Source of the DNA: an uncultured Burkholderiales bacterium
GTDB taxonomy: Bacteria; Pseudomonadota; Gammaproteobacteria; Burkholderiales; Burkholderiaceae_E
Direction of reading: 5' to 3'
Assembly (NCBI GenBank): GCA_903898725.1
Contig: CAIUGQ010000618.1
Location: 1-14,279, forward strand
DNA: 14,279 nt
Part shown: one piece after another, positions 1 through 5,872 of the stretch
Numbering within the stretch: the first letter of the stretch is position 1
Layout of the letters: every line of letters starts with the position of its first letter
The notes under the pieces: generated by a model
Databases searched by the model: none
Seen by the model: only the letters and a program-made list of their open reading frames with translations
Told to the model about the DNA's origin: nothing
Translations under genes and position numbers: made by a program

Positions 1-1020
1 ACCCGCAACCCGCACTACGACCCGTCCCGGACCCACCACCGCCCGGACGGCTTCGTCAACGTCGCGGGTCCGACCGGGGGCAAGCCCTTCTCCGAGTTCG
101 CGCGCTGGCAGTACGAGCGCAGCCGCGACGGGCTGCCGAAGGCGCCGGCCGATCGGGTCGCCGGATACGCCGGATTCCCGGTGCAGCGGCCCGATCTCGC
201 GCTGCTCCACGAGAACCGGCGCGGCGCACGCGTCACCGCCACCTGGATCGGCCATGCGACGCTGTTCCTGCAGCTCGGTGGACGCAACCTGCTCGTCGAC
301 CCGGTCTTCTCCGACCGGGCCTCCCCGCTGTCGTTCGCCGGGCCCCAGCGCCGGGTGCCGCTGCCGGCCCGGCTCGACGAACTGCCCGTGGCCGACGTCG
401 TGCTGATCTCGCACAACCACTACGACCACCTCGACGAGGCCACGGTGCGCGCCCTGCAGGCGCAGGCGGGCGGACCGCCGCTGTTCGTCGCGCCGCTCGG
501 GGTCGACCTGTGGCTGCGCTCGGTCGGCGCGACCCGCGTCGAGCGGCTCGACTGGTGGGACACGCTGCGGGCCGACGGCCTGGAGATCGTGCTGACGCCG
601 GCGCAGCACTGGAGCTCGCGCTCGCCCTGGGACCGGAACGCGACGCTCTGGGGCGGGTTCGCGGTCCGCATGCCCGGGTTCACGTTCTGGTATAGCGGCG
701 ACACCGGCTATGCGCCGATCTTCGCCGAGATCGGCCGGCGGATCGGTCCGATCGACCTGGCCGCGATTCCGGTCGGCGCCTACGAGCCGCGATGGTTCAT
801 GAAGGACCAGCACGTCAACCCCGACGAGGCGGTCCGGATCTTCCGCGAGGTCGGCGCGCGGGCCGCGATCGGCGTGCACTGGGGCACCTTCGAGCTGACC
901 GACGAGCCGCTCGATGCGCCGCTTGCCGATCTGCCGGCCGCGCTCGATGCGCAGGGCGTCGCCCGCGATCGCTTCGTGCTCTTTCGCCACGGCGAGACGC
1001 GGGTCTACGGCGCCCGCTGA
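1..1020 (+). CDS. NAPE-PLD-like metallo-beta-lactamase-fold hydrolase (5' partial)
   Basis: Zinc-dependent hydrolase of the metallo-beta-lactamase fold, closest in motif pattern to N-acyl-phosphatidylethanolamine phospholipase D. The reading frame is open from base 1, so the true start lies outside the window; residues are counted from base 1. Seen directly: metal motif HNHYDHLD (H138, H140, D142, H143), a third-site His in AQHWS (H203), the bridging Asp in SGDTGY (D234) and the last His in VHWGTF (H293). The spacings 203-234 and 234-293 equal those I recall for human NAPE-PLD (253-284-343). GAYEPRWFM and QHVNPDEAV are further family hallmarks. The N-terminal NPHYDPS..HH..DGF.N segment is also typical of this subfamily. 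No signal peptide can be judged. The substrate in bacteria is unproven: N-acyl phospholipid is possible, another phosphodiester or lactone cannot be excluded. It ends 76 bp before the next gene. Confidence 0.88.
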   Translation, partial: TRNPHYDPSRTHHRPDGFVNVAGPTGGKPFSEFARWQYERSRDGLPKAPADRVAGYAGFPVQRPDLALLHENRRGARVTATWIGHATLFLQLGGRNLLVDPVFSDRASPLSFAGPQRRVPLPARLDELPVADVVLISHNHYDHLDEATVRALQAQAGGPPLFVAPLGVDLWLRSVGATRVERLDWWDTLRADGLEIVLTPAQHWSSRSPWDRNATLWGGFAVRMPGFTFWYSGDTGYAPIFAEIGRRIGPIDLAAIPVGAYEPRWFMKDQHVNPDEAVRIFREVGARAAIGVHWGTFELTDEPLDAPLADLPAALDAQGVARDRFVLFRHGETRVYGAR

Positions 1021-1060
1021 CCCGGGGCGCAGCCCTCGGAACGCGGCCCGGCCGCCGCGC

Positions 1061-1069
1061 TGGTACGCT
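1061..1069 (+). promoter_or_regulatory. putative extended -10 promoter element
   Basis: TGGTACGCT reads as an extended -10 (TG-N-TACGCT) ending 27 bases before the ATG at 1097, which would give a leader of roughly 20 nt. No convincing -35 lies at the normal distance. The same pattern recurs at 4140, 9247 and 12972, which raises its credibility. The leader has no purine-rich Shine-Dalgarno sequence. Confidence 0.35.
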
Positions 1070-1096
1070 CGCGGCTCCGCCGACCGACACCGCGCC

Positions 1097-2221
1097 ATGA
1101 CCATCGCTCCGACCGCCACCGCCCCCGAGGACATGCTCTACGAGACCGTCGACTGCGCGGTCCCGGGTCGCCGCATCGGCATCGCACGGCTGAACCGGCC
1201 CGGCCAGCTGAATGCGCTGAACCTGTCGATGTGCCAGTCGATGCTCGAGCGCTTCCGCGAGTGGGCGTCCGACGAATCGATCGTCTGCGTGATGCTGGCC
1301 GGCAACGGGCCGAAGGGCTTCTGTGCCGGCGGCGACGTCGCCGAGGTGATCCGCCAGGTGCGTGCCGGCGGTCCGCGCCGCTTCGTCTACGGCGACGCCT
1401 TCTTCGACGTCGAATACCAGCTCGACGCACTCCTGCATGCCTACCCGAAGCCCTTCGTCACCTGGGCGCATGGCGTCGACATGGGCGGCGGTGTCGGGCT
1501 GTCGGTGGCAGGCAGCGAGCGGGTCGTCACCGAGGGCCTGAAGCTCGCGATGCCCGAGATCCACATCGGGCTGTTCCCCGACGTCGGCGGCGGCTGGTTC
1601 CTGAACCGTGTCCCGGGCGAGGCGGGTCTGCTGCTGGCGATGACCGGCGCGATCGTCAACGAGGCCGATGCCCTCTACGCGCGACTGGCCGACCATGCGA
1701 TCTCGCATGCGCGCCAGCCGGCCTTCATCGAACGCCTGGCCGGGCTGGACTGGACCGGCGGCGTCGCCGCACACCGGGCACGGCTGCGTGCGTTCTGTCT
1801 GGGCTTCGCGGCCGAGGCGCCGCTGGCGCTGCCGGACAGTGCGCTGCGCCGCCATCACGACACGATCCGCGGCATCGGCCAGCAAGGCAGCGCCGAGGCG
1901 GTGCTGGCCGCGCTCGCTGCCGCGGCGAGCCAGGACCCGTGGTTCGCGAAGCCGCACGAGAACCTCGCCAACGGCTCGCCCACCGCCGCGCGCGTGACCT
2001 TCGAGTACATGCGCCGCTGCCGCCTGCTCGGGCTCGAGCAGGTGCTCGACCTCGACCTGGTGGTCGCCCGGCAATGTCAGCGGCACAGCGACTTCCCGGA
2101 GGGGGTCCGTGCGCTGCTGATCGACAAGTCCCGCGATGCCGCGTGGTCGCCGGCCTCGTTCGACGCCGTCGACGACGGGCTGGTCGACGGCTTCTTCGCG
2201 CCCCTGGTCAGCGGATCCTGA
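1097..2221 (+). CDS. 3-hydroxyisobutyryl-CoA hydrolase / enoyl-CoA hydratase family protein
   Basis: 374-residue crotonase-fold protein of the ECH_2 (HIBYL-CoA hydrolase) branch, probably acting in cytoplasmic valine degradation by hydrolysing 3-hydroxyisobutyryl-CoA. Seen: oxyanion-hole segment FCAGGDV (residues 75-81), a second glycine-rich loop MGGGVG (129-134), and MPEIHIGLFPDVGG (152-165). E154 and D162 keep the 8-residue spacing of the catalytic Glu/Asp pair I recall in human HIBCH (E169/D177). The C-terminal block DFPEGVRALLIDK is characteristic of this branch and absent from ordinary enoyl-CoA hydratases. The length fits the family. The ATG at 1097 was chosen because homology begins about 15 residues later; the frame stays open upstream but reads into the previous gene. 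Its last 14 bp overlap the convergent PhzF-family gene. An acyl-CoA hydratase role is the main alternative. Confidence 0.9.
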   Translation: MTIAPTATAPEDMLYETVDCAVPGRRIGIARLNRPGQLNALNLSMCQSMLERFREWASDESIVCVMLAGNGPKGFCAGGDVAEVIRQVRAGGPRRFVYGDAFFDVEYQLDALLHAYPKPFVTWAHGVDMGGGVGLSVAGSERVVTEGLKLAMPEIHIGLFPDVGGGWFLNRVPGEAGLLLAMTGAIVNEADALYARLADHAISHARQPAFIERLAGLDWTGGVAAHRARLRAFCLGFAAEAPLALPDSALRRHHDTIRGIGQQGSAEAVLAALAAAASQDPWFAKPHENLANGSPTAARVTFEYMRRCRLLGLEQVLDLDLVVARQCQRHSDFPEGVRALLIDKSRDAAWSPASFDAVDDGLVDGFFAPLVSGS

Positions 2222-3086
2222 GCCGGCCCTCGACGCAGACGACGGCCGCACCGCCCACCTCGATCACATCGCCGCGGAAGGCCACGGCGATCCGGCCGGC
2301 GCGTCCGATCGCCTCGCCCTGCGCGGCGACATAGTCCTGCGACTGGCCGCCGGCGCGGCGCTGGAGCGCGACACAGGCATTGCCGCTGCCGCAGACCGGG
2401 TCTTCGGGGACGCCGGCCGCGGGGGCGAACGACCGGACCGCGATGTCCGGCGAGTCGGACCAGGGGCCGCCGGCCTGCGCGGGGCGGGGCGCATGGACGG
2501 TGACGCCGGTGACGCCGAGCCGCCGGCTGATCGCCTCGAGCGCAGCCATGTCCGGGCGCAGGCCGAGGACCCTGTCGGCATCCTGCAGTGCCGCGGTGAG
2601 CCACACCGGTCCGACATCGATCGCCTCGAAGTGCGGCGGCTCGCCCTCCAGGCCGAGCGCCCGCGCGAGCGCGTCGGCGTCGCCGGGCGCGACTGGCCGG
2701 ATCTGCCAGGCGGGCACCTCGAAATACAGCTTCCCGGCGGCGTCGTCCACCCGCAGCGTGACCAGGCCGGCGGCGCACTGCTGCACGAGCCGTGCATCGC
2801 GCGCATGCACCCGACCCGAGGCGAGCACGGCGCGGGCACTGCCGAGCGTCGGATGGCCGGCGAAGGGCAGCTCGCGGTCGGGCGTGAAGATGCGCAACGC
2901 GTAGTCGGCGCCGGGCTCGGTCGGCGCCAGCACGAAGGTCGTCTCCGACAGGTTGGTCCAGCGCGCGATCCGCTGCATGGCGGCGCCGTCGAGCCCGTCC
3001 GCGTCGAGCACGACCGCGACCGGGTTGCCGAAGAAGGGGCGGTCGGTGAAGACGTCGACCTGTAGGAAGGCGAGTGTGTCGGTCAT
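2208..3086 (-). CDS. PhzF-family isomerase
   Basis: 292-residue protein of the PhzF / diaminopimelate-epimerase-like fold, whose characterised members isomerise small metabolites without a cofactor (PhzF itself acts on trans-2,3-dihydro-3-hydroxyanthranilate). Seen: N-terminal QVDVFTDRPFFGNPVAVV (residues 9-26), E48 in LSETTFV matching the catalytic Glu45 of PhzF, H78 in PFAGHPTLG matching His74, and D229 and S234 in EDPVCGSGN, with the spacing of Asp208 and Ser213. All four active-site positions are therefore retained. The start overlaps the stop of the upstream transporter gene as ATGA (3083-3086), so translation is probably coupled. No phenazine genes are present, so phenazine synthesis is unlikely. 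With a transporter and a MocR regulator beside it, a role in turnover of an amino acid or related metabolite is a fair inference. The substrate is unknown. Confidence 0.9.
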   Translation of the reverse strand: MTDTLAFLQVDVFTDRPFFGNPVAVVLDADGLDGAAMQRIARWTNLSETTFVLAPTEPGADYALRIFTPDRELPFAGHPTLGSARAVLASGRVHARDARLVQQCAAGLVTLRVDDAAGKLYFEVPAWQIRPVAPGDADALARALGLEGEPPHFEAIDVGPVWLTAALQDADRVLGLRPDMAALEAISRRLGVTGVTVHAPRPAQAGGPWSDSPDIAVRSFAPAAGVPEDPVCGSGNACVALQRRAGGQSQDYVAAQGEAIGRAGRIAVAFRGDVIEVGGAAVVCVEGRLRIR

Positions 3087-4063
3087 GGTGTCGGGTCCAC
3101 GGAAGGGGCGCGAGGGGTGGCGGGGGAGGGCGCGGCGGAGCGCGGCGGCGAGGTGTCCGATGGCGCGGGCGCGGTCCGCACCGATCCGATGCCCGTGAAC
3201 CGCTGCGCCGCCACCACCGCGACCACGGCCGCGGCGAATGCCCAGGTCGTCATGCCGGGCCGCTCGCCGATGAACGCGGCCGCGAAAGCGAGCGTCATGA
3301 AGGTCTGCAGCAGCTGGACCTGCGAGACGCGGGCGATGCCGCCGATCGCGAGCGCCTTGTACCAGGCGAAGAAGCCGAGCAGCTGGCTGAAGAGGGTCAC
3401 GTACGCGAACCCGAGCCATGCCGAGGGCCGCGCCTGCACGCCATGGCGCCAGCTCAGCCAGGCCACGACGGGCGCGAGCAGGGGCGCGGCGTAGACGAGC
3501 GTCCAGCAGATCGTCTGCGGCCCGCCCAGGCGCTGGGAGACGCGCGCGCCCTCCGCGTAGCCGATCGCCGCCGCGATCACCGCCAGGACCAGCAGGCCGT
3601 CGGCGGGCTGCGGCCGTCCGCCACCCGCGCGCAGCGCGAACGCGCAGACCAGCCCGGCCCCGACCACGGCGAAGGCCCAGTAGCCGCGCGACGGCCGCTC
3701 GCCCGCCAGCCAGGCGCCGGCCAGCGCGGTCGCCAGCGGCAGCACGCCGAGCACCACCGCACCGTGCGAGGCGTCGACGTGGCGCATCGCCACGGAGGTC
3801 AGCGTCGGAAAGCCCACGATGACGCCGCCGGCGACGATCGCCAGCCGCGGCAGCAGCGCGCGAGGCGGCCGGGGCGCGCCGACCCAGGCCAGCCAGGCGG
3901 CGGCGGGCACGGCGGCCAGCAGCGCCCGGGCCAGGCCGATCCACACCGGGTCGAGGTCGACCACGGCCAGCCGCGTCATCGGCAGCGTCAGCGAGAAGAC
4001 CGCGACCCCGAGGAGGCCGAGGAGCAGACCCCGCATCTCGGGACGCATCAGGGCCGTGCTCAT
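3083..4063 (-). CDS. DMT superfamily (EamA) transporter
   Basis: 326-residue inner-membrane protein of the drug/metabolite transporter superfamily, which exports or imports small metabolites such as amino acids. About ten hydrophobic helices can be picked out, near residues 11-30, 38-60, 73-92, 99-119, 127-145, 155-172, 184-203, 213-234, 242-264 and 272-288, arranged as two EamA repeats. Family landmarks include LPMTRLA, the end-of-repeat WLAGERPSRGYW and FIGERPGMTTW, and FFAWYKALAIGG in the second repeat. Residues about 296-326 form a Pro/Ala/Ser-rich cytoplasmic-type tail with no helix. The ATG at 4061-4063 is chosen; Met6 and Met10 are alternatives because no strong Shine-Dalgarno marks the start. 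It is first in a two-gene unit with the PhzF-family gene and divergent from a MocR regulator, a common arrangement for MocR/DMT pairs. The substrate cannot be read from the sequence. Confidence 0.9.
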   Translation of the reverse strand: MSTALMRPEMRGLLLGLLGVAVFSLTLPMTRLAVVDLDPVWIGLARALLAAVPAAAWLAWVGAPRPPRALLPRLAIVAGGVIVGFPTLTSVAMRHVDASHGAVVLGVLPLATALAGAWLAGERPSRGYWAFAVVGAGLVCAFALRAGGGRPQPADGLLVLAVIAAAIGYAEGARVSQRLGGPQTICWTLVYAAPLLAPVVAWLSWRHGVQARPSAWLGFAYVTLFSQLLGFFAWYKALAIGGIARVSQVQLLQTFMTLAFAAAFIGERPGMTTWAFAAAVVAVVAAQRFTGIGSVRTAPAPSDTSPPRSAAPSPATPRAPSVDPTP

Positions 4064-4138
4064 GCCTGCATCCCGGTCGATCCGAAGACGGGATGGGCGC
4101 GCGAGGCTGGGGTGAGTCCGAACAGGTCCATCGCCGAG

Positions 4139-4175
4139 ATGCTACGCTTGACGCACGGTACAGTGCCGGTACGGT
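4139..4175. promoter_or_regulatory. divergent regulatory region with CGGTAC direct repeats (candidate MocR operator)
   Basis: The 201-bp gap between the transporter (start 4063) and the MocR gene (start 4265) holds two CGGTAC repeats at 4156-4161 and 4167-4172, exactly 11 bp apart, one helical turn. MocR regulators are known to bind direct repeats near divergent promoters. An extended -10-like TGCTACGCT lies at 4140-4148 on the plus strand and would place transcription starting at about 4155, at the edge of the repeats, as expected for autorepression. On the minus strand TAGCAT (4139-4144) could serve the transporter. TTGACG at 4148-4153 followed by TACGGT at 4170-4175 (16-bp spacer) is an alternative plus-strand promoter. 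Which is used cannot be decided by reading. Confidence 0.45.
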
Positions 4176-4264
4176 TTCGAGGTCTGCACAGCCAGCCGGC
4201 CCGGTCCGTTTCCCGACACAGTGCGACCACCGCCGGTCCGACGGCGCCGCCTCGAGAGACTGCC

Positions 4265-5794
4265 ATGCCCGAGCCCCGCCCGTCCGCCCGACGCATCCCT
4301 TCCGCGCAGTCGGCGGCCGCGGTCGGGGCCGATCCCGCGCGTCCCGGCTCCTTCCTCACCGCCGGCAGCGACCGCACGCTGGTCGAGCAGATCGTGGCCT
4401 GGTTCGCGCAGCGCATCGACGAGCGGATGCTGCGGCCCGGCACCCGCATGCCCTCGATCCGGGGCTTCTCCACCGATCACCGTGTCTCGCGCTTCACGGT
4501 GGTCGAGGCCTACGACCGCCTGATCGCCCGCGGCTACATCGAGTCGCGGCGCGGCTCGGGGTTCTTCGTGCGGGAGCGCAACCTCGGCGCCGGACTGGCG
4601 GCCGCCCGCGCCTGGGCCGAGACGCCGAACCCGTCGATGGACGTGGTCTGGCTGCTGCGCAACATGTTCCGGCAGCTGCCGACGCGCGACATGCCGGGCG
4701 GCGGCGTGCTGCCCGGCGACTGGCTCGACGCTGAACTGGTGGGCTCGAGCCTGCGCGCGCTCGGCCGCTCCAACGGCGCATCGATGCTCGGCTACGGGCA
4801 GGCACAGGGCTATCTGCCGCTGCGCCAGCAGCTGCAGATGAAGCTCTCCGAGCACGAGATCGTCGCGCTCCCCGAGCAGATCGTCACCACCATCGGCGTC
4901 ACCCAGGGTCTGGACCTGATCGCCCAGGCGTTCGCCAAGGCGGGCGACACCATCCTGGTCGACGACCCGGGCTGGTTCCTCATGTACGGACGCTTCTCGC
5001 TGCTGGGGCTGAGGGTCATCGGCGTGCCCCGGCTCGCGGACGGCCCGGACCTCGAGCGCCTGCGGGCGCTGTGCGCCCAGCACCGCCCGAAGCTCTACGT
5101 GCTGAGCTCCGTGCTGCACAACCCGACCGGCACCTCGATCAGCGCGGCGAAGGCCTTCCAGGTGCTGCGCCTGGCCGACGAGTTCGACTTCCGGGTGGTC
5201 GAGGACGACGTCTACGGTGACCTCCATCCGGGGCCGGCGGTCCAGCCCTGCACACGGCTGGCCGCGCTCGACCGCCTCGAGCGCGTGCTCCACGTCGGCG
5301 GCTTCTCCAAGACGCTGGCGGCCAACCTGCGGGTCGGGTTCATCGCCTGCGCCGCGCCGCTCGCCCGCCAGCTCACCGACCTGAAGATGCTGGTGGGACT
5401 CACGACGCCGGAGCTGGGCGAGCGGGTCGTCTACCGGGTGCTGTCCGAAGGCCACTACCGGCGCCATCTCGAGCGGCTGCGGGGACGCCTCGCGGCCGCC
5501 CGCGAGCCGGTCACGCGCACGCTCGAGCGGCTCGGGATGCGGCCGTTCGCGGGCAATGCCGCCGGCATGTTCGTCTGGGCCGACACCGGGCTGGACACCG
5601 TGCCGCTGGCCGAGACGATGCTCGAGCAGGGCTTCCTGATGGCGCCCGGCAGCCTGTTCTCGCCCGACCAGCGCCCCAGCACCTGGATGCGCTTCAACGT
5701 GGCGACCTCGTCGGAGCCGCGGATGCTGCGGGCGCTGCAGGAGACGCTCGATCGGGGTCGGCAGCGCTTGAAATCCGCCGGTCCGCCCCGATAA
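4265..5794 (+). CDS. MocR-type transcriptional regulator (GntR wHTH + aminotransferase class I domain)
   Basis: 509-residue two-domain regulator, the usual MocR length. An N-terminal winged helix-turn-helix of the GntR family spans about residues 37-102 (LVEQIVAWFAQRI, PSIRGFSTDHRVSRFTVVEAY, RGSGFFVRE). A linker leads to a fold-type I PLP domain from about residue 130. PLP-site residues are intact: N286 in HNPTGTS, D315 and Y317 in EDDVYGD, and the Schiff-base lysine K349 in GGFSKTLAANLRVGF. It is therefore expected to bind PLP and an amino-containing effector, like GabR, PdxR or TauR. The start at 4265 is supported by GAGAG about 8 bases upstream and by the wHTH following soon after; the open frame further upstream belongs to no gene. 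It is divergent from the transporter/PhzF pair and probably controls both that unit and itself. The htpG promoter overlaps its last codons. Confidence 0.93.
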   Translation: MPEPRPSARRIPSAQSAAAVGADPARPGSFLTAGSDRTLVEQIVAWFAQRIDERMLRPGTRMPSIRGFSTDHRVSRFTVVEAYDRLIARGYIESRRGSGFFVRERNLGAGLAAARAWAETPNPSMDVVWLLRNMFRQLPTRDMPGGGVLPGDWLDAELVGSSLRALGRSNGASMLGYGQAQGYLPLRQQLQMKLSEHEIVALPEQIVTTIGVTQGLDLIAQAFAKAGDTILVDDPGWFLMYGRFSLLGLRVIGVPRLADGPDLERLRALCAQHRPKLYVLSSVLHNPTGTSISAAKAFQVLRLADEFDFRVVEDDVYGDLHPGPAVQPCTRLAALDRLERVLHVGGFSKTLAANLRVGFIACAAPLARQLTDLKMLVGLTTPELGERVVYRVLSEGHYRRHLERLRGRLAAAREPVTRTLERLGMRPFAGNAAGMFVWADTGLDTVPLAETMLEQGFLMAPGSLFSPDQRPSTWMRFNVATSSEPRMLRALQETLDRGRQRLKSAGPPR

Positions 5795-5795
5795 T
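5767..5795 (+). promoter_or_regulatory. putative htpG promoter, sigma70-like with heat-shock sigma32-like overlap
   Basis: CTTGAAA at 5767-5773 and CCCCGATAAT at 5786-5795 lie at the end of the MocR gene, whose TAA stop is inside the -10. Read as sigma70, TTGAAA (5768-5773) and GATAAT (5790-5795) each match 5 of 6 consensus bases with a 16-bp spacer. Read as sigma32, CTTGAAA is a perfect -35, followed after 12 bases by a C-rich -10 (CCCCGAT, against consensus CCCCAT). Transcription would start near 5802, about 70 bases before htpG. A heat-shock promoter is what one expects in front of htpG. Confidence 0.6.
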
Positions 5796-5807
5796 CCCGC
5801 CACCCGC

Positions 5808-5842
5808 CCGGGTCGTGCCGCGCATGTCGCGGCCCGACCCGG
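5808..5842 (+). promoter_or_regulatory. strong stem-loop in htpG 5' leader
   Basis: The arms CCGGGTCG (5808-5815) and CGACCCGG (5835-5842) pair perfectly. After one U/C mismatch the stem continues as GCCGCG (5817-5822) with CGCGGC (5828-5833), closing a 5-base loop CATGT. That makes 14 base pairs with one mismatch. No T-run follows, so it is a poor intrinsic terminator for the MocR gene, although it lies just after that gene's stop. If transcription starts near 5802 it would cap the 5' end of the htpG mRNA, where such stems can protect against decay. Confidence 0.6.
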
Positions 5843-5872
5843 TCACCGAACTCCCCGAGACCACACCAAGAC

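Noticed and set aside
1024..1035. Small GGGC-GCA-GCCC stem after the first gene as a terminator.
   Set aside because: Only four pairs and no T-run; such stems are common by chance at this GC content.
914..1096. An upstream extension of the hydrolase/hydratase frame.
   Set aside because: It overlaps the end of the NAPE-PLD-like gene and adds no conserved sequence; ATG 1097 fits the family length.
815..2251. A 478-codon minus-strand frame opposite the HIBYL-CoA hydrolase-like gene.
   Set aside because: Antisense shadow with no domain. The plus-strand gene has intact catalytic motifs.
2208..3086. Phenazine biosynthesis role suggested by the PhzF-family gene.
   Set aside because: No other phenazine genes are present, and PhzF-family proteins are widespread with varied substrates.
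3074..4264. A 5' extension of the MocR frame reaching back through the transporter and into the PhzF-family gene.
   Set aside because: It is antisense to the transporter, has shadow-type composition, and the wHTH domain begins naturally after ATG 4265.
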